Below, piece after piece: positions 6,674-14,481 of a stretch of 16,221 bases of DNA (the first letter of the stretch is position 1; every line of letters starts with the position of its first letter). The stretch is taken from contig DPGN01000058.1 of the NCBI GenBank assembly GCA_003523185.1, forward strand, positions 1-16,221, written 5' to 3'. A program made the translations under genes and the position numbers. The notes beneath the pieces were generated by a model. The model saw only the letters and a list, made by a program, of their open reading frames with translations, searched no databases and had not been told where the DNA came from. The DNA comes from Halieaceae bacterium (GTDB lineage: Bacteria; Pseudomonadota; Gammaproteobacteria; Pseudomonadales; Halieaceae).

Positions 6674-8038
6674 ATGCCGGAAAGCCATAAGGATACCAGT
6701 TGCGATTTATTTGTCATTGGCGCTGGCTCAGGCGGTGTCAGGGCCTCACGTGTTGCCGCCAGCCTCGGAGCAAAAGTCATCGTGGCGGAAGGGCTCTATT
6801 TGGGAGGCACCTGTGTGAACGTTGGCTGCGTTCCAAAGAAGCTTTACGTTTACGGCAGTGAATTCAGCAAGGCTTTTAAAGACGCTGCCGGCTTCGGATG
6901 GCAGGTCGGTAACACTACCTTTGACTGGGCGACACTTCGCGACAATAAATCTCGTGAAATAAGTCGACTGAACAGTATTTATGAGCGCCTACTCGACGGC
7001 TCAGGGGCCACGACACTAGATGGAATGGCGCGCTTAATCGACGCGCACACCGTCGAGGTCAATGGGACTCAATACCATGCCGACAAAATCCTGTTAGCAA
7101 CCGGCTCATGGCCTTCGAAACCGAACTTTCACGGCAATGAACACGCCATTACCTCCAATGAAATATTTGACTTGGAATCGTTCCCCGAGCGCCTTTTGGT
7201 GATCGGCGGTGGCTACATCGCCACCGAATTCGCAGGTATCTTTAACGGCCTGGGGTCAGAGGTAACCCAGCTCTACCGAGGCGACCTGTTCATGCGCGGA
7301 TTTGACGGTGATATCCGCAGCTTTGCCGCCGAAGAGATTCGCAAGACCGGCGTTGACCTTCGTTTTAACACCAATATCGAATCGTTGACCGCGGTCAGCG
7401 ATGGCTATCAGGCGACACTGACCGATGGCAGCACACTGGTTGTGGATGCGGTACTGTGTGCGACCGGCCGCCACCCCAACATTGAAGGCCTGGGTCTGGA
7501 GCATACCAAGGTCACGCTCGATAGCAGAGGGTACGTGAAAGCCAACGCGCAATTCCAAACCGAAGAGCCGAGCATTTTTGCCTTGGGTGATATGACCGGC
7601 GGCCCTCAGCTCACGCCAGTCGCAATAGCCCAAGCCATGGCATTCGCTCACACCCAGTTTGGGAACGATTCAAAAGTCATGGACTACGAATTCATCCCTA
7701 CCGCCGTGTTCTGTCAGCCGAACATTGGTACGGTCGGGCTGACCGAAGAAGCAGCGCGAGACCTGGGACTCGAGCTTCAGATCTTCAAATCAGATTTCAA
7801 ACCCATGAAACACACCTTGAGTGGGCGTGATGAGCGGACCTTAATGAAATTGATCGTCGATAAATCGACAGATCGGGTCGTAGGTTTACACATGGTGGGC
7901 CCTGACGCGGGCGAGATTTGTCAGGGTATGGCCGTCGCAATGAAGGCCGGCGCGACCAAAGCACACTTTGATAGCACAGTGGGGATTCACCCAACGGCGG
8001 CAGAAGAGTTCGTGACGATGAGGACCCCCAGCTCATGA
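6674..8038 (+). CDS. gor: Glutathione-disulfide reductase
   Basis: This cytoplasmic flavoenzyme reduces oxidised glutathione to GSH with NADPH. The product is 454 residues, close to E. coli Gor. The FAD-binding fold starts at VIGAGSGGVRASR (residues 14-26). The redox-active disulfide is GGTCVNVGCVPKKL, with Cys47 and Cys52. The second nucleotide site is IGGGYIATEFAG (177-188), and Arg202 and Arg208, six apart, sit where E. coli Arg198 and Arg204 bind the NADPH 2'-phosphate, so NADPH rather than NADH use is likely. The C-terminus GIHPTAAEEFVTMR carries the His439-Glu444 pair that acts across the dimer. GGAG lies about 11 bases before ATG 6674. The stop overlaps the next gene (ATGA), pointing to translational coupling with the TauE/SafE exporter. 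Confidence 0.97.
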   Translation: MPESHKDTSCDLFVIGAGSGGVRASRVAASLGAKVIVAEGLYLGGTCVNVGCVPKKLYVYGSEFSKAFKDAAGFGWQVGNTTFDWATLRDNKSREISRLNSIYERLLDGSGATTLDGMARLIDAHTVEVNGTQYHADKILLATGSWPSKPNFHGNEHAITSNEIFDLESFPERLLVIGGGYIATEFAGIFNGLGSEVTQLYRGDLFMRGFDGDIRSFAAEEIRKTGVDLRFNTNIESLTAVSDGYQATLTDGSTLVVDAVLCATGRHPNIEGLGLEHTKVTLDSRGYVKANAQFQTEEPSIFALGDMTGGPQLTPVAIAQAMAFAHTQFGNDSKVMDYEFIPTAVFCQPNIGTVGLTEEAARDLGLELQIFKSDFKPMKHTLSGRDERTLMKLIVDKSTDRVVGLHMVGPDAGEICQGMAVAMKAGATKAHFDSTVGIHPTAAEEFVTMRTPSS

Positions 8039-8790
8039 TGGACTTGGTTTGGTGGGAAATCGTTGTCCTGATTGTCGCTGGCTTTGGTGCCGGTCTCGTC
8101 AATGTCATGGCAGGTGGTGGCTCAATCCTGACCGTGCCCATCATGATGTTTTTAGGTATGCCTGGGCCCGTTGCCAATGGCACCAATCGCATCACTATCG
8201 TTGCACACAATGCCTCCGCTATCGTCACCTACCTGCGCCACGGTGTGCCTCACGCCAAGCTTTGCGTTACCTTGACCTTGGTGGCTATTCCACCGGCACT
8301 ACTAGGCGCTTGGCTCAGTACGAAACTAAATAATGAGCAGTTCGAAGGTCTCTTGGCCATTGTCATGATAGCTGTTTTGATCTTGATGCAGGCGCCACAA
8401 GCCAAGAAGCAGAGTGATGCTGATAACGAGCCAAAAAACCTTCGCCTCGGCCACGTGTTAATGGCCGTCGCGGGATTTTGGGGTGGCTTCATTCAAATAG
8501 GAATGGGCTTTGTCGTCTTGCCGATTATGCACAGGGTAATGGGCTTGAGCCTTGTGGACACTAACATCCTTAAGGTCTTCATCATCTTTACCTACACCTT
8601 GTTGGCCGTGTTCGTATTTGCCGCTACTAGTGAGGTTCTCTGGTTAATTGGCGCTATCGCCGCCATAGGGAATGTCGCTGGCGGTATGGTCGGCGCGCGG
8701 TTAACCCTTTCACACGGCGAGCAACTCATTCGCCGGGTGCTGACTATCGCCATCGTTGCGATGATCATAAAGCTTTTGTTTTTCTCCTAG
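8035..8790 (+). CDS. TauE/SafE (TSUP) family membrane transporter
   Basis: This 251-residue inner-membrane protein belongs to the TauE/SafE/TSUP family, putative exporters of sulfite, sulfoacetate or related anions. The family's first repeat signature is clear: GFGAGLVNVMAGGGSILTVPIM near residues 17-39, followed by GPVANGTNRI. The second repeat shows GFWGGFIQIGMGFVVLPI after a charged loop at about 120-138 (QAKKQSDADNEPK). Seven to eight hydrophobic segments can be counted. The gene starts within the end of gor (ATG 8035, overlap of 4 bases; the adjacent ATG at 8038 is an alternative), so its translation is probably coupled to glutathione reductase. A link to sulfur or thiol metabolism is a reasonable inference, but the substrate cannot be read from the sequence. 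Confidence 0.9.
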   Translation: MMDLVWWEIVVLIVAGFGAGLVNVMAGGGSILTVPIMMFLGMPGPVANGTNRITIVAHNASAIVTYLRHGVPHAKLCVTLTLVAIPPALLGAWLSTKLNNEQFEGLLAIVMIAVLILMQAPQAKKQSDADNEPKNLRLGHVLMAVAGFWGGFIQIGMGFVVLPIMHRVMGLSLVDTNILKVFIIFTYTLLAVFVFAATSEVLWLIGAIAAIGNVAGGMVGARLTLSHGEQLIRRVLTIAIVAMIIKLLFFS

Positions 8791-8903
8791 ACTGCACCGC
8801 CAGCCCTCGGCAAGGCAGTACACCAAGATCGACGTTGTTATTGCCCAAAATAGCACTCACTAGCCAGGACCGAAAAGCTGCCGCTTTGTTAGCAGGTCAT
8901 AGT

Positions 8904-9851
8904 TCAGGCGGTGACCAGTCGAGCGGGTAAATCGCGGCCCTGCAAGCCTGCAAATAAGTTCGCGAGCGCAAGCTCGAACATGGCGCGTCGGGTACGCTCG
9001 GTTGCACTGCCAACATGCGGCAGCAATACGCAACCCGGGAGTTCGCGAAGTTCGCTGGTCAGGGGCAAGGGTTCCTCAGCATAAACGTCTAGACCCGCCC
9101 GTAACCGTCCGGACTTAATCTCAGCAACCAGCGCTGCTTCATCGACGAGGGCACCGCGCGCGGTATTAATCAGCATTGCGCCATCTTGCATCAATGCGAG
9201 TTCTCGCCGACCGATCATCCCCGATGTTTCTGATGTCAGCGCAGTGTGCAACGAGACAATGTCAGCGGTGGAAAGCAGTATGTCGCGATCGACAAGCTCT
9301 ATGCCCTCAACCGGTCGCATTGTGCGATTCGACGCAATAACCCGGCACCCAAAGCCTTTCAATCGGGCGGCAACCGCTTGCCCGATGGGACCGAGTCCAA
9401 TAAGGCCAACCGTTGCACTACTGAGGTCAGTGCCCAAAAGTAAATTAGGCTTCCAACCATCACTCCAAGCACCAGATCGGATCAGCGCGTCACCCTCTGC
9501 AACGCGTCGCCCCACGCCTAACATGAGTGCGAGCGTAAGGTCCGCCGTACTATCAGTCAGCACCCCAGGCGTGTGTCCGACAGTGACACCACGCCTCGCC
9601 GCCGTATCAACGTCGATGTGATCAACACCCACCGAAACGGTTGAGATAATTTTCAGTTTTGGAGCGTGTGCCAGTACCTTACTGTCAATGGGGCAGGTCA
9701 AGGTAGTCAGGATAGCGTCGGCATCAGTGGCCCAATCAATCAGTGTCGAGGTAGGGATACTTTCTTCACTGTCCCAGCATTGAAGCACCGCGTGCTCTGA
9801 AATCATTTGCTTTGCGACATCTGGAATAGGAAAGGTAACGACAACTTTCAT
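8904..9851 (-). CDS. D-2-hydroxyacid dehydrogenase (glyoxylate/hydroxypyruvate reductase-like)
   Basis: This is a 315-residue member of the D-isomer-specific 2-hydroxyacid dehydrogenase family, probably acting on glyoxylate, hydroxypyruvate or D-glycerate. The substrate-side motif STVSVGVDHIDVDTA is at about 70-84. The Rossmann motif is GLGPIGQAVAARLKGFG (from Gly152), and the following strand ends in SNRTMRP, where Arg176 suggests a preference for NADP(H). Catalytic residues are Arg232 (NTARGALVDE), Glu260 (DVYAEEP) and His279 (LPHVGSAT); the last motif is typical of the glyoxylate reductase/GRHPR branch. It is the last gene of the ubiX operon: ATG 9851 lies one base after the transporter's stop codon, with the Shine-Dalgarno-like GAGCTGAG inside the transporter's end. 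Confidence 0.92.
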   Translation of the reverse strand: MKVVVTFPIPDVAKQMISEHAVLQCWDSEESIPTSTLIDWATDADAILTTLTCPIDSKVLAHAPKLKIISTVSVGVDHIDVDTAARRGVTVGHTPGVLTDSTADLTLALMLGVGRRVAEGDALIRSGAWSDGWKPNLLLGTDLSSATVGLIGLGPIGQAVAARLKGFGCRVIASNRTMRPVEGIELVDRDILLSTADIVSLHTALTSETSGMIGRRELALMQDGAMLINTARGALVDEAALVAEIKSGRLRAGLDVYAEEPLPLTSELRELPGCVLLPHVGSATERTRRAMFELALANLFAGLQGRDLPARLVTA

Positions 9852-9852
9852 C

Positions 9853-11052
9853 TCAGCTCAGCTCCAGTCGATTAAATTTTCGCGCGGCTGTAAACGACCA
9901 AATGACCAAAAACAGCACCATGGTTGCGCTGCCTAACCAAGCAGTGCTGAAGTCCATGGAGTTCAATAGTCCTGCGGCAAATAGCGGCCCAACGATACGC
10001 CCCGTGGACGACGCCGATGCCGTCATACCCATCATTCGACCGCGGTGGCTAGGATCCACAACTTCAGAGGCAATGGCGTTTAGCAGCGGTAAGCACACCG
10101 TAGAGCCGCAGAATGCGAGGAGTATCATTACGGGCATCGAAGGCGTGGTTTCGGCGGCTGCAACGACAAACAAAGAGATTGCAAAGGTCACTGAGCCCAC
10201 TCGCAATACATTGATATGCCCAAACACTTTCGTCAGCGCCGCCAGTAATCCGCCTTGTAAGGTAATCATCACTACACCTACCAGACCAAAAAAGTAGCCC
10301 ACATCCTTGGGGCCCCATGTGAATACATCAGCGACCCAAAGTGGGAAGAGATAGATAATGGCGCTTACCGAGCAGGTATGAGTTACGTACTGCATGAGTA
10401 GCAGCTTGTTTTGCGTAGGCCCAAGTACTGATACCGAAGCCGCTCGCTCCTGCGCTTCAGAGCGTGATGAAAGGGGCTTAACCATCGTTGCTGGTAGCAT
10501 GGTTTGAGCGCATATCGCCGCCACAAGTGACATCACTGCGGCGGTGTAAAAAGGTAGCGCGAAACTTTCCGAATCGCCCGTCAATAGCCCCCCGAGGACT
10601 GGGCCTGCAATGAGCCCAAGACCAAACGCCGTGCCCACCAAGCCCATGGCCTTAGCGCGTCGCTCGGGTGGACTGAGGTCAGCCATTAATGCGGTGGCTA
10701 CCGGCAAGCTGCCCGCGGCAAGGCCAGAGAGGGCACGTCCAAGATAGACCTGCCAGAGCGTATCGGCCATAGCAGTCACTATGTAGGCAATACAACTGCA
10801 AAGCAGGGCCAGAACAAGCGCCTGACGCCGTCCCGACTTATCAGAAAGCTTCCCCCAGGCAGGTGATACCAAGGCTGCGCCCAAGGCATAGGTAGTCATG
10901 ATGAACGCAACATCTGTTGAATCGCCGCCTAAGCTGGGAGCCATGAAGGGAAGCAGAGGTATGACCAGCCCAAACCCAACCAAATCGATCACAATGACGA
11001 GAAAGACCAGCCATATCAGCGGGCTATGGCGCGAGGGCGTGTCAGAAACCAT
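9853..11052 (-). CDS. MFS transporter, DHA1 drug:H+ antiporter type (TetA-like)
   Basis: The product is 399 residues with 12 predicted transmembrane helices. It opens with the DHA1-type helix 1 VFLVIVIDLVGFGLVIPLLP. The loop between helices 2 and 3 carries motif A (GKLSDKSGRRQ, about residues 61-71), and helix 5 shows the antiporter motif C (GLGLIAGPVLGGLL, about 144-157). A second motif-A-like loop (SHRGRMMGM) comes after helix 10. This pattern is shared by tetracycline efflux proteins and by many proton-coupled exporters of unknown substrate; the sequence does not show resistance. ATG 11052 overlaps the last base of the ubiX stop codon (TAATG), and the dehydrogenase follows after one base, so all three are probably translated from one mRNA. 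The exported compound may be metabolically related to its partners. Confidence 0.9.
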   Translation of the reverse strand: MVSDTPSRHSPLIWLVFLVIVIDLVGFGLVIPLLPFMAPSLGGDSTDVAFIMTTYALGAALVSPAWGKLSDKSGRRQALVLALLCSCIAYIVTAMADTLWQVYLGRALSGLAAGSLPVATALMADLSPPERRAKAMGLVGTAFGLGLIAGPVLGGLLTGDSESFALPFYTAAVMSLVAAICAQTMLPATMVKPLSSRSEAQERAASVSVLGPTQNKLLLMQYVTHTCSVSAIIYLFPLWVADVFTWGPKDVGYFFGLVGVVMITLQGGLLAALTKVFGHINVLRVGSVTFAISLFVVAAAETTPSMPVMILLAFCGSTVCLPLLNAIASEVVDPSHRGRMMGMTASASSTGRIVGPLFAAGLLNSMDFSTAWLGSATMVLFLVIWSFTAARKFNRLELS

Positions 11053-11612
11053 TAACTCTCGGTCCAGCGATGCGTATCCGGTGCGTCGAGTCCAAATAAA
11101 TCCAAAGCTCTACCGACACTGTGATTCACAATGTCATCTAAACTCTTGGGATTTGCATAAAACGCGGGAAGCGGCGGCGCTATAACCGCCCCCATTTCCG
11201 TAGCAGCCACCATATTGTTCAAATGCCCAAGGTGGAATGGTGTCTCTCTCACCATCAGTACCAGGCGACGGCGCTCCTTGAGTGCGACATCAGCTGCACG
11301 CGTGAGAAGCGACGAGGTAACGCCAGAGGTAATTTCGCCTAGCGTCCTTATGGAGCAAGGTGCGATCAACATGCCAAGGCTTTTAAATGATCCGCTGGCA
11401 ATCGATGCACCGACGTCACGAACGGAGTGAACCTCCGATGCCAGGGCTTTCACCTCCTTGGCCGACTGATCCAGTTCGTAGTGAATCGTAAGCTCAGCCG
11501 ATTTCGACATCACGAGGTGCGTTTCAATATCGAGTGCTCTCAGCATCTCGAGAGCCCTAACGCCATACACGACCCCGGATGCTCCACTGATTCCAACTAC
11601 AATTCGTTGCAT
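11052..11612 (-). CDS. ubiX: Flavin prenyltransferase UbiX
   Basis: UbiX joins dimethylallyl phosphate to reduced FMN, making the prenylated flavin cofactor used by UbiD-type decarboxylases, for example in ubiquinone synthesis. The 186-residue product closely resembles E. coli UbiX along its whole length: MQRIVVGISGASG at the start (phosphate/FMN loop), IETHLVMSKSAE, ASGSFKSLGMLIAPCSIRTL (about 83-102), LLTRAADVALKERRRLVL, and RETPFHLGHLNNM with the conserved Arg, Glu and His. The start is set at ATG 11612, which has GGGA about 7 bases upstream and gives the canonical N-terminus; an in-frame ATG at 11639 would add nine residues. It is first in an operon with the transporter and hydroxyacid dehydrogenase. 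No ubiD is in the window. Confidence 0.95.
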   Translation of the reverse strand: MQRIVVGISGASGVVYGVRALEMLRALDIETHLVMSKSAELTIHYELDQSAKEVKALASEVHSVRDVGASIASGSFKSLGMLIAPCSIRTLGEITSGVTSSLLTRAADVALKERRRLVLMVRETPFHLGHLNNMVAATEMGAVIAPPLPAFYANPKSLDDIVNHSVGRALDLFGLDAPDTHRWTES

Positions 11613-11784
11613 GTTGATCCCACTTACTTTCAGAGTCATAGCCTACACAAGCGCGGCACCCTCAGTCGCCTATAATCAGCGATTCCTCAGCGATGCTCCG
11701 AGTAAAAACCTCGACAGGGTATACCGGGGAGGTCATTTCGTCATATCCTTGGTGATCAGTGAAACTTGAGTGTTCAAGGCAAAC
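11613..11784. promoter_or_regulatory. Divergent regulatory region between ubiX and the small secreted protein/TonB receptor pair
   Basis: This 172-base gap must drive ubiX leftward and the receptor pair rightward. On the plus strand a perfect -10 hexamer TATAAT is at 11671-11676, but no good -35 is seen 16-18 bases before it. Downstream lies a dyad, ACCTC (11708-11712) and GAGGT (11729-11733), enclosing the self-complementary GGTATACC (11718-11725). It could be an operator or a leader hairpin. No recognisable Zur box is present. Confidence 0.35.
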
Positions 11785-12051
11785 ATGACGTTGCGGCTTC
11801 TGATATCGACCTTAATCGCCACTTTTTTGGTGGTAGGTTCGGTTGCGCACGCGTCAACACACGAGGTGCTGCCCGAAGCGGGCCACGAACTCGTCGAGTG
11901 TCATGGCTGTAGTGTCGTATTAGCGACGAATAAAACACTCAATACACACTTTTATCTTCGCGTTACAGCGGTCGTCCGCAAGACCCCGCCCAGCTTGGGG
12001 CTTGCCACACCATTTAATCACTATTCCTCAAGAGCTCCCCCACGTAACTGA
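11785..12051 (+). CDS. Small secreted Cys/His protein encoded just before the TonB receptor (possibly DUF2946-like)
   Basis: The product is 88 residues from ATG 11785, which has AAGG about 7 bases upstream; an in-frame GTG at 11770 is less likely. A Sec signal peptide is evident (MTLRLLISTLIATFLVVGS, probable cleavage after VAHA at about residue 23). The mature part of about 65 residues begins STHEVLPEAGHELVECHGC, placing three histidines and two cysteines within 20 residues, a plausible metal site, and ends in SRAPPRN. A terminal RAPP is reminiscent of DUF2946-type small proteins often found beside metal-related TonB receptors, but I cannot confirm that family. The gene is 56 bases ahead of the His-rich receptor on the same strand, so joint expression and a periplasmic role in metal handling are inferred. 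It shows no similarity I recognise to a known zinc chaperone. Confidence 0.66.
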   Translation: MTLRLLISTLIATFLVVGSVAHASTHEVLPEAGHELVECHGCSVVLATNKTLNTHFYLRVTAVVRKTPPSLGLATPFNHYSSRAPPRN

Positions 12052-12107
12052 ATCACCCTTTTTTCTGATTCTTTTTGCTACCTAATTCTCTCTTGAGGAG
12101 CTAATTT

Positions 12108-14408
12108 ATGGCACGTATAGCCTATGTGGCGGTCGCCCTGTTGTGCGCACCGCTCGCTTTTTCACAAGACACAACCATTGAAGAGGTGGTTGTCACTTCA
12201 TCATTAACCCACCAGACACCCGGCCAAATTGAAGGTCCCATCCACGTCGTTGATGGCGACGAAATTTCCGAGAGTGCGACACAGTCTCTTGGAGAGCACC
12301 TTGCTACGCTTGCAGGCGTCTCATCCAACAACTTTGGCCCAGCCGTTGGCCAGCCGGTTATTCGTGGCATGTCGGGCAACCGGGTAAAGGTACTGCAAAA
12401 TGGCATGGTCATCCGCGATGTTTCGGGTGTAGGACCCGATCACGCGAACGATGTTGATCTCAATAATGTTCAACAAATCGAAGTGGTACGGGGTCCCTCT
12501 GCGATCCTTCACGCCAATGGCACAAGTGGTGGGATCATCAATATTGTAGATAACACCATTGCGCGGACAGACATTGAAGAGCCCACGATTACGCTGTCTG
12601 CTGAGTCTCAGTCAGTCAATGATGGCAAGGGCTTCGCTGGCAACCTGCGCCATAACGTGGGCGGCTTCAACATCAGCTATGACTTCAAGGAGTTTGACGC
12701 AGACAGCTACGACATTCCGCGAGGCGCGGTACTTCATGAGGAAGAGCACGACGAAGAACATGAAGAGCTCGAGGGAGAAGAGGAGCATCACGAGGAACAT
12801 GATGAGGACATGACTACTCTCGAGGACTCGTACTTTGAAACCACAACCCACCGGTTTGGTGTGTCGAGAACAGGTGACTGGGGCTACCTCGGTGCATCAT
12901 TTCAGGATCTAAGCTCTACCTATGGCATCCCATTCCACGGCGCCCATGGCGGTCACGAAGACGAGCATGAGGGTGAGCACGGTGATGAAGAAGACCACGA
13001 AGAAGGCGAGGAGCATGAGGAAGAGGGTCATGGTGAACATGAAGATGAGCAAATCTTCTCGACGACTGATTCTGAAATTCTCTCACTCGAAGGACAATTC
13101 ATTCTTGGCAGTGGTCTGGTAAAGGACATCCAGTTCAGCCTGCGCGACACCGACTACCTTCTCACAGAGCAACACGCCGAGGAGGCACATGAGGGAGAGG
13201 AACACGAGGGTGAGGAAGAGCACGAAGAGCATTCCGAGGAACCCACGTTCTTCAGTAACGAATCAACCGAGGTACAAGTGGTCTTTAACCTAGGCACGGA
13301 TGACGCGCCCCGACGTGTCGTGCTTAATCAGGTAACCGAGAAAATATCTATCCTGGGTGAAGAGGCATTTATGGAGCCTGTGAAATCTACGGAGACCACT
13401 CTTGGCGTATTTGCAGGATTGGAGGCCAATGGCTTTGATATCGACCTCGGAGCTCGCTGGGACGATATTGAAAGAAAGGGGACAATTCGCGAACTCCATC
13501 ACGAGGAGGAAGAGGAGCATGAAGGTGAGGAAGAGCATCACGACGAAGAGCATGAAGGCTTCGAGCTAGAGCCCTTTACCTTCAAGGATCAGTCGTTGAG
13601 TGGTGCCGTCACCATCGGGCGCGCTATCAGTGACAGCCTTACCGCTTCAATGAATCTTGGCATTGTGAATCGAACACCGTCGGCGGTGGAGTTATTCATG
13701 AATGGCGAGCACCTGGCGACAGCTCGATACGAGGTTGGGGATGCAAACCTCAAAACCGAGCGCTCCAACAACCTCGATTTGTCCTTGAGCTACGAGTCGA
13801 ACGACTGGTATGCCACCGCTTCAATCTATCGGAATCGTGTTGATAACTACATTTACCTCCGAGACGAGAGTGAGGAAGAGCATGAGGAGCACGAAGGTGA
13901 AGACCACGGCGATGAAGAACATGGCATGCATGGGGATCACGGCGGACTGCTGTTAGCCGAGTTCATGCAAAGTGATGCAACCTTTACTGGTTATGAAATC
14001 GAGTTAGGCCGTCGGTTTGAGTTCGCCGGTGGGGAGCTCGATATTCGCGTGCAACGCGATGAGGTGTCAGCAGACTTCAACAACGGCGGAAACGTACCGC
14101 GTATCACACCAGCCAGAACTGTTGTGGCACTTGATTACTCAAGAGATCTGACCTCGGCCATGCTTGAGATTCAGGATGTTGATAGCCAAACCACCGTCAG
14201 CAGCTTCGAAACACCAACCGCAGGTTTTACGCTGGTGAATGCCCGTTTGGCACACCGAATAGAGCTGAGCGAGGACGCGGTATTAACCATCAGCGCCTAT
14301 GGGCGCAATTTGACCGATGAGATCGCTCGCAACCACACCTCGTTCGTTAAAAATGAAGTGCCACTCGCCGGTCGCAATATTGGTATCAAGGCAAGCCTAT
14401 CGTTCTAA
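12108..14408 (+). CDS. TonB-dependent receptor with His/Glu-rich loops, ZnuD-like zinc receptor
   Basis: This 766-residue outer-membrane receptor takes up a ligand using TonB energy; the closest functional model is the zinc receptor ZnuD. There is a signal peptide (cleavage after about residue 20, LAFSQ), then a TonB-box-like EEVVVTSS (25-32). The plug spans about 40-150 and has LGEHLATLAGVSS, QPVIRGMSGNRVKVLQNG, GVGPDHANDVD and IEVVRGPSAILHANGTSGG. The barrel follows and ends in a terminal Phe (IKASLSF). Five barrel segments are extremely rich in His and acid residues: 210-234, 277-314, 356-378, 464-482 and 586-611, with 32 histidines in all. By family knowledge these are likely extracellular loops that bind Zn2+ or similar metals. 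AGGAG is 8 bases before ATG. A strong terminator follows. The small secreted protein lies just upstream. Nickel, cobalt or copper cannot be excluded as ligand. Confidence 0.93.
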   Translation: MARIAYVAVALLCAPLAFSQDTTIEEVVVTSSLTHQTPGQIEGPIHVVDGDEISESATQSLGEHLATLAGVSSNNFGPAVGQPVIRGMSGNRVKVLQNGMVIRDVSGVGPDHANDVDLNNVQQIEVVRGPSAILHANGTSGGIINIVDNTIARTDIEEPTITLSAESQSVNDGKGFAGNLRHNVGGFNISYDFKEFDADSYDIPRGAVLHEEEHDEEHEELEGEEEHHEEHDEDMTTLEDSYFETTTHRFGVSRTGDWGYLGASFQDLSSTYGIPFHGAHGGHEDEHEGEHGDEEDHEEGEEHEEEGHGEHEDEQIFSTTDSEILSLEGQFILGSGLVKDIQFSLRDTDYLLTEQHAEEAHEGEEHEGEEEHEEHSEEPTFFSNESTEVQVVFNLGTDDAPRRVVLNQVTEKISILGEEAFMEPVKSTETTLGVFAGLEANGFDIDLGARWDDIERKGTIRELHHEEEEEHEGEEEHHDEEHEGFELEPFTFKDQSLSGAVTIGRAISDSLTASMNLGIVNRTPSAVELFMNGEHLATARYEVGDANLKTERSNNLDLSLSYESNDWYATASIYRNRVDNYIYLRDESEEEHEEHEGEDHGDEEHGMHGDHGGLLLAEFMQSDATFTGYEIELGRRFEFAGGELDIRVQRDEVSADFNNGGNVPRITPARTVVALDYSRDLTSAMLEIQDVDSQTTVSSFETPTAGFTLVNARLAHRIELSEDAVLTISAYGRNLTDEIARNHTSFVKNEVPLAGRNIGIKASLSF
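12735..13940 (+). repeat. Five His/Glu-rich low-complexity segments sharing an 11-base repeat word
   Basis: Within the receptor gene, purine-rich stretches at 12735-12809, 12936-13049, 13173-13241, 13497-13553 and 13863-13940 encode runs of Glu, His, Asp and Gly. The word GAGGAAGAGCA occurs exactly at 12738-12748, 13212-13222, 13527-13537 and 13872-13882. The segments are not tandem copies of each other but share short units such as (E/D)EEHE and HEGEEEH. Confidence 0.8.
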
Positions 14409-14440
14409 TCAGGGCTCGATGTAGCAACACCGAAACTATA

Positions 14441-14470
14441 AAGGGCTGACATTGCGTCAGCCCTTTTTTT
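14441..14470 (+). terminator. Rho-independent terminator after the TonB receptor
   Basis: AAGGGCTGAC (14441-14450) pairs perfectly with GTCAGCCCTT (14456-14465) around the loop ATTGC, and the right arm continues into a T run through 14470. It lies 32 bases after the receptor stop. In the other direction the hairpin is followed only by TTTATAG, so termination of the convergent minus-strand gene would be weaker. Confidence 0.92.
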
Positions 14471-14481
14471 GAAGCCTCAGG

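Noticed and set aside
8791..8903. Possible small gene or terminator between the TauE/SafE and hydroxyacid dehydrogenase genes
   Set aside because: No frame of convincing length with a ribosome site was found, and the only hairpins have 4-bp stems.
9853..11052. MFS gene as a tetracycline resistance determinant
   Set aside because: The motifs are shared by the whole DHA1 group, and the operon context with ubiX and a dehydrogenase points to metabolism. There is no adjacent TetR-type regulator or mobile element.
11613..12107. Zur box expected for a zinc receptor
   Set aside because: I scanned both gaps by eye for an AT-rich palindrome of the GTTATAAC type and found none. A weak or divergent site cannot be excluded without a matrix scan.
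12735..13940. Purine-rich repeats considered as CRISPR or tandem repeat array
   Set aside because: They are in frame within the receptor, encode His/Glu runs, and have no regular repeat and spacer structure.
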